Assembly (NCBI GenBank): GCA_017591395.1
Contig: WEDG01002129.1
Coordinates: 1 to 64,000, forward strand
Direction of reading: 5' to 3'
Source: Schistocephalus solidus
Lineage: Eukaryota > Platyhelminthes > Cestoda > Diphyllobothriidea > Diphyllobothriidae
Length of the DNA: 64,000 nt
Made by a program: the position numbers and the translations under genes. Below, in pieces: positions 1-9,200 of the stretch (positions are counted from its first letter, which is position 1; the number at the start of each line of letters is the position of its first letter). The notes under the pieces were generated by a model, which was not told the DNA's origin, searched no databases, and saw only the letters and a program-made list of their open reading frames with translations.

Positions 1-1075
1 AGGGCCGTTACTCTTCTTAGTGTACATCAACGACTGTGTTGGCGAACTGGATTGCAGCGCCATCATGTTTGCAGACGATGTTAAATTGTGGAGGGTCATC
101 AGATCTGATTTCGATAGGCACGCACTTCAAGAGGATCTCAACCGTCTTAGCAGCTGGTCTGCTCGTTGGCTCTTAAATTTTAACGTTGGGAAGTGTGTGG
201 TCCTAAGACTGCGTACCAGAAAGGACCAGTAGGAGATGATTCACCAATACATTCTCAATTGGCAGCCCCTTTCAATTTTTGAGGAACAGAAGGACCTCGG
301 TGTTCTAATAAACTCCTCACTTAAACCATCTTCACAGTGTTTAAAGGCAGCTAAACGCGCTACACAGGTCTTATTTGCGCTCAGACGTGGATTTGTGCAG
401 ATTGATAAGGAACTCTTCCGAAAAACCTACGGGGTATTTGTTCGATCTCACTTGGAATATGCCATCCAGGCCTGTCGTCCGTGGTTTAAGAAGGATTATC
501 TACAGCTGGAACGAGTGCAGTCGAGGGCTACGAAGATGGTCAAGAATCTAAGTCATATGCCTTAAGAAGCCAGACTAATTGAACTTGATTTGTTTCCTCT
601 AAATACAGGCAACTACGCGGTGACCTCATCCAAACCTACCGGATTGTCAGAGGCCGCGATTGTGCCCTAGAATTTGCTGACTTCTTCGAATTGGCTGGGA
701 CGGAACATCTGCGGGGTCATCCCTTTAAACTGCAGAGGAAGTTTGTCTGCAGAGGGAAGTCCGTCGGAACGCCTTTTCGCAGAGGGTCGTTGGAGCATGA
801 AACGGACTCCCTGACGAGGTGGTCCTTTCAGAAACTGTTGACACATTTAGATTCAAACTAGATACTCATTTTCTGAGAAACTATTGTAAATATAATGAAG
901 ATTGTGTAAACAGTGGCAGGTTGCGCCTGGCCCACACATATCGATGACCCTACATTTTCATTTGTCAGATATATCACTGTAAATGTTTGTACTATTGACA
1001 TTTTTGCATGTGAATAGGGAGCTCAAGGGCGAAAGCCTACTTCCCTAATAAAGTGACTGAAAGTGACTTAAATAG
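1..1075 (+). mobile_element. CR1-like LINE, copy A (5' truncated by window edge)
   Basis: Three reading-frame pieces (20-232, 236-565 and about 600-880) together give the C-terminal half of a non-LTR reverse transcriptase. The catalytic FADD box is at about 68-79, followed by the thumb-like segment and a C-terminal tail also present in copies B and C. A stop between the first two pieces and frame changes after 565 show that it is dead. The 3' end is an AATAAA-like run followed by short AAGTGACTT-type repeats near 1,048-1,072, the 3' end style of CR1-group elements, which lack a long poly(A). The 5' part lies outside the window. The group assignment rests on RT style and tail; L2 or another jockey-superfamily clade is possible. 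Confidence 0.8.
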
Positions 1076-1189
1076 TTAGTTCAAATGCGTAAGCCTATTT
1101 ACCTCAAATACACTGAGCTGAACTGAACATAATCTAGCACTGAATGGTATTCCGTTAATACGACATCAAGCGACAACGAAACAAAGATT

Positions 1190-1962
1190 CAGATTGATGC
1201 AAATATATCATTGTTGTCAGGGGAATTCCGGTGTTTTCAAACAAGATGTGAGGAAATTTAAGGTGTACCCGCTGTGGCTTCGCAGATTACAGAAGGGACT
1301 ATTTTTACTGTTTAAACTACTAAACAGTCGTACATTTAACCCCCTTACATCTCTGAGGCACCTCGACCACTCTCGGCGCACCAGTCATCGAGATGTATTT
1401 TTATTTCTTCCTTTGGCACGCACAGTTAGATACCGACAGTTTTTTCGGTAAACGCTAAAGCAAACCTGAAAAAGTTACCTAGAAGTATCCAAAATTCAGC
1501 AAAGCTATCCCTTGTTTACGCGAACTGTCACTAGTTTTCTACATTCAGGACACCTTCCAAAACTTTTGGGTGCTGACTCTGTTGAAGCTCTCTTCGGTTC
1601 TGATGGCGTTCATGGACTCTGAATCCTGTGCCAGTCTTCATGCTGAGGGGAAAAATAAATGGCGCTGCAGACCTCAATCGGCTTATTTCTCAGTCGACAG
1701 CGAACAGCCGCTCGCCGAAATACCTGCTGGTGCAGAATATCGGATCCGTAACACTGAATGGAGAGGTTCTTTACCGGGCACCTGTGTTTACGCGTCCCTG
1801 TCCAGAACTTTAATTACTCACTAAGCTGCAGTTTTTTCTCCTGAAAACACCTGAAACAACGATCAGGAGTTTTTTTCACTGACAGCTTGACCCTCTACTG
1901 TATATTTTTTTGACCTTGCCTGTAAACTGGCAATAAATAAATAAAATAAAATAAAAAAAATG
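1190..1962 (+). mobile_element. Degenerate LINE 3' remnant with A-rich tail
   Basis: A short ORF (1194-1451) resembles the extreme C-terminal tail of a non-LTR reverse transcriptase, with an Arg/Leu-rich region and closely spaced aromatic residues. It is followed by about 450 bp of broken sequence and an A-rich tail with repeated AATAA units at about 1,931-1,960. No catalytic motif is left. It is a different family from copy A because the tail differs. The identification is tentative. Confidence 0.45.
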
Positions 1963-1995
1963 AACACAGAAATGTGTTATGAATATAGACACAAC

Positions 1996-2300
1996 CTGAG
2001 GGTGACTTTTAAGTCACCCTATTGGACGACGATGAGGGTGTACCGCGATATTTACAGCTACCCCGCAGCTCCCCTGCCGTCTTCCACAACGGGTATGTGC
2101 TGTCAACGGAAGCGCCGGACAACGTGGTACTGATCGGTGGCAGACCGTGCGTTCTGTCATCTATTACCGCTAATGGAATACAATACCGTCCGTTTGTTGA
2201 CTGCTGTGACTTTTTACAACATCCATTTCTTCTTCTAGTCTTTTCATGTTTAAAGCCTCAACTTTGGCAACTTATCCTTCGACTGCAACCATATCTGATA
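1996..2300 (+). other. Unassigned open segment 5' of LINE copy B
   Basis: An open frame from 2022 runs about 95 codons before merging into the LINE copy B frame. The residues before the merge do not look like reverse transcriptase and I do not recognise them. A short inverted repeat (7-bp arms) lies at 2001-2018. It could be a remnant exon of a neighbouring gene interrupted by the LINE or a chance ORF; nothing decides this. Confidence 0.2.
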
Positions 2301-2309
2301 TTATCTGTA

Positions 2310-3345
2310 AATATGTCGCTTTTAACATTGTTTCTGATATACGTAAACGACTGCCTGGATTGTCTGACATGCGAGAAGGTAATGTTCGCTGACGATTTGA
2401 AGTTATGGAACTCGATTGAAAAACCGGAGGATGCGCGAAAATTACAACAAAACTTAGATCGATTGCAAACATGGTGTGATGAGTGGCTGCTGAACCTTAA
2501 TCTTAACAAATGCCAAATAATCCGACTGCGGTCTAGTTCCAGAAGGCTGATTGAGTTTGAATACCAGTACTCCATCAGTGGTCGCCAAATCCAGGAGGTA
2601 AATATTCTAAAGGACTTGGGTATATGGATAACACCAACTCTCAAACCATCGTCGCACTGTGCGAATATCGCAAAGAAAGCTATGTGTATCTTAGGCGCAA
2701 TCAGGAGGTCCTTCGTTAATTTTTGACGGAGAGCTTTTTTTGGGCGCGTTTATGGAACATTTATCCGGCCGGTGTTGGAATATTGCGTTCAGGCGTGGCG
2801 CCCTTGGACGAAACATGACTACGCTCTGCTGGAGAAAGTTCAACGGAGGGCAACGAAACTAGTCAGCGGATTGGAATGCCTACCCTATGAGGGCCGCCTA
2901 GAAAGACTTAAAAATTTTTTTCCTCTCTTATAGGCAATACAGAGGGGATATGATCTTAGTCTTCAAACTGGTCAGAGGAGTTGATTGTGCTCTTCAGATG
3001 GCCAACTTTTTTGAATTGGCAAACATGACAAGTCTCCGAGGTCACCAATACAAACTGAAAAGAAATCACGCCAAACTTGAAGTACGGGCCAACTTCTTTT
3101 CCCAAAGGGTGATTGACGAATGGAACAAGCTGCCAGCCTCAGTTGTTCAGGCTGAAAGCGTTGAAATGTTTAAAAGAAGACTTGATGCATTTTTACTTGA
3201 TGAACATATATTTAGTCGACAGCAATGATTGATATACTAAAACGACTATCGCCATGTAACATTTGCTTGTTTTGCTAGCGTCTATCTGTAAATAGGGTTT
3301 TCAAAGGCTCTGCCTATCTCCCTTATATATACTGAATTATACTGA
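2310..3345 (+). mobile_element. CR1-like LINE, copy B
   Basis: A reverse transcriptase fragment with the FADD catalytic box at about 2386-2397, running in one frame to 2726. After a frame break the thumb region continues at about 2727-2930 and the C-terminal tail at 2950-3228. The tail carries the same VRG..CALQ.A.FFELA motif as copies A and C, so the copies are related, but B is clearly diverged. The 3' end has short TATACTGAAT-type repeats at about 3,325-3,345. It is 5' truncated and has frame breaks, so it is inactive. Confidence 0.8.
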
Positions 3346-4657
3346 ATCACTTTATTTTCATTCCCTTGTTGCACACGTTCCAAAAACAATGACTGAGTTC
3401 AAACGTTTTTTTTAACTTTTTTTTAATAAAGTTGTTCATCTACACGTTTGAATAAGATTTTAATGCATTATGATTTGCGTGGCCGCTGTGGCCATAGCTT
3501 GGTTTGTCAATGAACACTCCGTCATGTGGCCCAAAAACCCAAAGCAACGCGAGTCCTTGCTAAAGAATAACCTGCAGCCACCTAACGGTACCAAAGTGTA
3601 TTCAGGTAGGATTCTGAATGAAAACCTCAGCCTCGAAAAGGCGAAAAAGTTGGAAAAGAAGGCTGAGGAAACGGATGACCTCTCACCCTCGGAGCCAAAT
3701 GTACTAGGGAGGGGCTACAGAAGGAAGTAAGTTTCAAATGGTATTCATCTATTTATATAGATATCAACGCCAACTAACTTCGTCGTCCGAAGATGAGGAG
3801 GATTTAATTAGCTGGCCAATAGAGCCAAAACGGAGACTGGCTGGCTGGCCGATGCCACCACCGATATTGCAGTAAGAACCTTTGACAGAATTTTTATTTT
3901 TAGGCCTATTAATGATGAGAATATGCCTGGCCCATCTATGCCTGCGATAACACAAGTACGAACTTCAACGTCGTCCACTTATCAGTAAGCATTTTTTTTA
4001 CTAATATCTACCTCAGACTACCAACTGAGCGATCTGACGGTGTCCATTCATCATCGATCAAGAAACTACGAAAAGACATGGATTTGCCATGGTACGATTT
4101 TTTTCATTGTGGATTACCTTAATCTAGTCAAAGCTGATGTCATAGCTGAAAGGCAGGCACGCAACATGGAATGACTGTGGGTCGCCTTGAACGAAATGCG
4201 TCGGGAAATAAGGACGATGGCTGTCCACAACACAGCTACACAATCAATCAGTCGATTGCTTCTGTGCACAGAAGAGGCCTACAATGACTTCCTTGGAGGA
4301 ATGAGTAGGGCACAGGATAATGCCAATGAGGCGGTTTGGATATATTTATTTCTAAACGTTATTCGTGATTTGTAGATTGAAAGGCTGTCAGTGGTAGGGG
4401 GCCGAAATGAAAGAGAGTTCATCCGGAACCTGCTGACATGTTTCATTGGACCACTCCTGGGCCTAAACTTCTGCTGGGCCGGCTCCATTGACAAGCGGTC
4501 ATTTATTGGGTGCCCACTCTATAAAGTTTTTACAGGTATGTCTAAACGTTTACCTAACTTTCTGCAGAAGCCATTCGCCGAAATATCAGCTCCAATAACT
4601 GTTCCGTGGATGTTATTCGCAGAACAGCTATTGACTGGTTCCACGGTACTAGAGATA

Positions 4658-5115
4658 GGTGACCTCATCCAAACCTACCGGATTGTCAGAGGCCGCGAGT
4701 GTGCCCTAGAATTTGCTTACTTCTTCGAATTGGCTTTGACGGAACATCTGCGGGTCATCCCTTTAAACTGCAGAGGAAGTTTTTCCACACTGAAGTCCGT
4801 CGGAATGCCTTTTCGCAGAGGGTCGTTGGAGCATGGAACGGACTCCCTGACGGGGTGGTCCTTTCAGAAACTGTTGACACATTTAAATTCAAACTAGATA
4901 CTCATTTTCTGAGAAACTATTGTCAATATAATGAACATTGTGTAAACAGTGGCAGGTTGCGCCTGGCCCACACATATCGATGACCGTAAATTTTCATTTG
5001 TCAGATATATCACTGTTAACGTTTGTACTATTGGCATTTTTGCATGTGAATAGGGAGCTCAAGGGCGAATAGCTACTTCCCTCAATAAAGTGACTTAAAG
5101 TGACTTAAGTGACTT
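4658..5115 (+). mobile_element. CR1-like LINE, copy C (3' end only)
   Basis: About 458 bp nearly identical to the 3' end of copy A (from about 618 onward), including the C-terminal RT tail, the ATAAAGTGACTT signal and several AAGTGACTT tail repeats ending at 5115. It is severely 5' truncated, as is common for LINE insertions. It sits exactly between two parts of the DUF4806 reading frame: GAT of WFHGTRD before it and TAC-GGT-GGC after it. The high identity to copy A suggests a young family. Confidence 0.9.
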
Positions 5116-5285
5116 ACGGTGGCAGATCAAAACGCCAGGAGGCAACTGAGAAGGTAAAAATATTCCATTGAATTAATCCAGCATACGTATTCAGCTTCCG
5201 GAATGTCTCAACAGTGCTCCAAATTACACAACGCAGTCTACTTCCGAAAACATGGTACGTTTCGTAATTTCCTTACACCAACATC

Positions 5286-5472
5286 TTTCTTATTTTGCTG
5301 TGATATTTATTTTAATCCTAACTTTGTTACTTATAACTCTTTTCATAATTTTCACCACGGTAACCAACATATTTCTTATTTTGTAGTGATATTTATTTTA
5401 ATCATAACTTTGTTATTTATAACTCTTTTCATAATGTTCACCACGGTAACGAACATATTTCTTATTTTGTAG
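5286..5472 (+). repeat. 86-bp tandem duplication including a splice acceptor
   Basis: Two near-identical 86-bp units start at 5286 and 5372, and a third partial unit starts at 5458. Each begins with the pyrimidine-rich TTTCTTATTTTG stretch. In the second and third units this is followed by TAG, so the last intron of the DUF4806 gene has two candidate acceptors (TAG at 5384-5386 and at 5470-5472). Only the last one joins the previous exon in frame to the short C-terminal exon. Confidence 0.85.
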
Positions 5473-5555
5473 GAACCACCACCGGATAACGCCAGCCATG
5501 TGGACAAACTTTGACAAGTTTATCCAAAGCATGTACAGTTTTATTTATTTTTTAT

Positions 5556-5561
5556 AATAAA
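5556..5561 (+). terminator. Poly(A) signal candidate
   Basis: AATAAA lies 42 bp after the predicted stop of the DUF4806 gene, in A/T-rich DNA. The distance suits a 3' processing signal. No transcript evidence. Confidence 0.4.
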
Positions 5562-6249
5562 CTAATTTGCAAATTTCATCTTCACATATCCTATTTCATG
5601 AGTGAGTGGGTACTTCGCAGGAATGGCTTGAATGGATCCAAAGGGAAGCCATATTTATTGTATAAAATTGGGCCGTTAATAGAACAATAATTAGGGGTAT
5701 AACAGTAGAGGCCGATTATGATGGGGAATGCTATGTGCGGTGGGCATTCGGTATACAGGAAAAGGGGTTGCTAATACGAAAAAACTGTGAGGTCCAGCTG
5801 CGCAAATTTTTCTAGCGAGGGGGCCAGGCGGGGCTGGTGCTCGTAGGGTAATGAACAAAATAAAGTCAACCACTTAGCACATTTCAACCTAATTGCTGGA
5901 GATCACAATTTAAATTTACTTTCAAATCGTTATTCCTTTTCTGGTTTGGCAGATTTTCCAACTTTTACCTCTATGTTAGCCTGGACGAATTTATTTAAGA
6001 GGACTCGAACATTTCGTTTCTCTTAGTTTCTTTTTAAGTTTCATCCTGGGGAAATATTTATTGTTCTTATTTAAGTTTTCTAATGTTTCGATCCCCAATT
6101 TGAGTTCATGTTCATACATAATTGTTATATAAACTGTTCAATATATTAGCTACCTGAATAAAGAAAATCTTCTAAAACCTGACCGCCGATGCAACCGAAC
6201 TGCGCCATTCCAGAACCGCCTTTTTACGGCTGACTTTTTTTATCTGTCA
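5562..6249. other. Intergenic and promoter/5' UTR region of SMARCE1
   Basis: No convincing gene. The A/T-rich part at about 5,920-6,170 is probably 5' flank of SMARCE1. An ATG at 6189 opens a 15-codon upstream ORF ending at 6233, 17 bp before the chosen SMARCE1 start. It could be a translational regulator if the transcript begins upstream, or be absent if the start site or a trans-splice site lies closer. No TATA box or clear trans-splice acceptor was recognised. Confidence 0.35.
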
Positions 6250-9200
6250 ATGCATTCCGCCATGAACTCTGCCACCAAAGCGATTCCGAAGGTATTTACA
6301 TCGAACTATTTGGAAAAAACACCAATTTTTAGAGCGAAACGCGGATTCCCAAGCCTCCAAAACCGCCGGAGAAGCCGCTGATGCCTTACATGCGTTATAG
6401 CCGGAAGGTTCACCATTTTTGATTGCTGTGCATTTTTTACAGGTGTGGGAAAGGGTTAAAAATGAAAATCCTCAACTAAAACTATGGGAGGTTGGCCGCA
6501 TCATTGGCCAGATGTGGCGAGAGTTACCCGATGAGGAGAAGAATGCGTATATTGAGGAGTATGAAGCCGAAAAGCTACCGTATTCCGAAGCTATGCGCCA
6601 GTACCACAGTTCTCCGGCTTATCAAGCATGGATAGTCGCCAAGGAGAGAGGTATTTTGCTAGGTTTCTAATCCGTTCACCTATCAAATTCAATCCCTTCC
6701 ACCCGAACTGTGCATAATAACGTTTTTATGCATATTTAAAGCTGAAAAAGGTGGCGATGATGCCGAAATGGACAGGAAAAACCAAGCACGATCCCGGGAT
6801 AAACAAGAGGCCCCACTCATAGATCTTCGAGAATCTTACATTCTGGAAGACAACGAAGAGGGTAAATTCTTCTTCTCACCCAGCACTTTTGTATAGATCC
6901 CGACGAACAGTTCACTGTGAAACACGTGGCTGCTGCCCGCTTTCAACGGAATCATCGTCTTATGCAGGAAATACTAAGCGATGCTAAGTTACCGGACCCC
7001 GGCCAGCTCATAACTAAAACCCGTCTGTACACCCTCCGAATGCAGGTGAAACAGCTAAAGAACCATAAGAAAAACTTGTGCAGTGAGATAGAAAACTGTG
7101 AACTGCGACACCAAGCGAAGATGCGTCGCATTGCTGATGAATCAGCAGCCTTCTATGCTGACTATCGTAAGCTCTTGGCTGCCAAGCCCCGCATCACAGA
7201 GGCGCAATTTTCCGAAATGATTATTAAAGCTAAACATGACCTGGCTCGAGAAGAGGAAGAAAAACGCGAACTCCAATTACTGGAGGCTGAAAATCGCCGG
7301 CGAAGGCAGCAACAACGTCAGAGAGAAGCTGAACTTGCGGATGCGGAACGGCGCCGTCAGATGCAACACCAAGCCCAACAACAAGCCATTCAGCAACCTC
7401 TGTCAGCACAATCACCGCATCTGCAACAGCAACCGAACCCACTGAAGCAAGGTGATTTCTCTAGAAAGGTGGCCGAGGCCTCATCACCTCTGCTTACTGG
7501 CCAAAATGACCTAGTATGTTTCCCAAAATTTGTTTTTTTTTCTCGATCTAACTACTTCTGCTATGCTGTATTCGAGCTTCTGAGCTTCTATACCATTTAC
7601 TTCTCTAAAAAGCTCACATTTCCTTATCCCTAAATTATAATCCTGCGATTCATAATACGGTTTCTGTTAACTGATATATTGCATTTGCTCCTACAGTCAC
7701 AGGCATCCAACATCACTGAATCAGAAATGCACTCTTCCTTCCCTGGTCGACCGCCTACTACCTGTGGTGTTGGGTCCCATATGAGCCAACCAACCCCTAA
7801 AATGTCTCATCCGCAATTGGTCCAGTCGACCCAGCAAAACTATCCACCAAGTCAACAGGTCCAGAGGCCTGCTGAAGAATTAACTGAAAACAGACTTCCT
7901 CCGTACCGTCCACAACCCGCAAATGGCACGCCTAGTGGTTACGGATCTCAGCTACACCCACCCACCTGCTCCTATGCTCCAACCGGTCCCCAGCCGGGTC
8001 CTACCATGTCCTCAGGCCAACCTTCCTATCCGCCTCCTCCGCACTACCCGTCGCTGCCAACTTCCATAGTGGGACACTCTCAGATTGCACCTCCACCACC
8101 GCAAGCACAACTTACGCAGGCACCATCTGTACCTCCAACTTCACAGTCGGCGATCCAGTCATCCCAACCTCTGGAATCACAATGTGTGCCCGGATATCCT
8201 AGCGAAACATCGAATTTCTACTCTTCTCCAAAGCCACCTGTCTCGTCGGAGTTTTCCCCAATGTCTTCCAAAAGAGAAATCGTCTCGGACAAGAGTATGG
8301 ATTCCATTGAGGGACAGGGTACGCCCGTTCCAACAAAGAAAAAGAAAAAGTCGACATCCAGCCAAGGCAACAAAGATAAGAAGCTCGGTCAACCAGAATT
8401 GCAAAGATCAACGGTCCCTACAATGGGACTGGACCAATCTATGCCTTCTGCTCCAATAAGTGGCGCGGAACTGGGAGTCAGCGATAGGGGTTCGAAGCCT
8501 CCTGGTCCAAAGTATACTCAGGACTACTTTGATGATCTCCAACGCCAGGAGTCGCCTGTATTAATGCAAAACCCCAATGCCCATTTTCAGCAGCAGCAGC
8601 AGCAACAACAGCAGCAGCAGCCACCAATGCCTCAGCAGCAGTCGGAGTACCACCACGTGCAGCCAGGCATCCAATCTGATAACCGCATGACAATGGGCGG
8701 TAGTTACGGTCCCAATCCAGCTTACTATTCGCCCTCGTCACAGGGGTTCCCTTCGCAGCCTAGACAATATCCAGCGCATCCTGGCATGTATGGTGGGCCG
8801 CCGTCAAATTATCCTAGTCAGCAGACTCCTCCACCAGCCTATCATCACAATCCTCCTCAGCCAAGTTCAAATATGCCACCCGGTCAGACTGTGCCGCCAC
8901 AACACTCTGGCCAGATGACCTGGTCCATGCAACATCAGCCATCGCAGCAGCAGCAACCGTCACAACAACCGGGCAGCGGGTACTCACCACAGTATCCTGG
9001 TCATGCCTCTATGATGCGTTATCCGATGACACCCGGAATGGGCTATCAGTCACGCCCGATGTATCCTGGTCAGCACCCTCCTCAATCGCAACAACAGCTA
9101 GCGCAGCAGCCTGGTGCGCAGGAGGGTCCGCAACATCAGGCGGCTCCAGCCCCTCCGCCTTATCAACAGGCTGCCATGCAACAAAACTATTGGCCGCCTC

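Larger units (their letters stand above)
3470..5514 (+). pseudogene. DUF4806-domain gene, interrupted by a LINE
   Basis: Nine short exons fit one protein when joined: about 3470/3498-3726, 3761-3871, 3904-3984, 4017-4091, then 4157 or 4252-4333, 4376-4535, 4568-4657, 5116-5153, 5195-5254 and 5473-5514 (stop 5512). Introns are mostly 32-42 bp and phases agree. The N-terminal part has the WP and KAEETDDL motifs seen in DUF4806 proteins; a Ser/Glu and Pro linker follows; the C-terminal part has VGGRNEREFIRNLL, a WAG..KR.F strand and an IRRTAIDWF end, which I match to DUF4806. Function is unknown for the family. Two defects: TGA at 4172-4174 in frame with the coiled region, avoidable only by the acceptor at 4250-4251, and a 458-bp LINE inside the DUF4806 coding exon at 4658-5115, which brings an immediate stop. 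It is either a pseudogene or now makes a protein cut short near its end. Confidence 0.7.

Noticed and set aside
2258..2644. 128-codon minus-strand ORF
   Set aside because: Antisense to the CR1-like reverse transcriptase of copy B.
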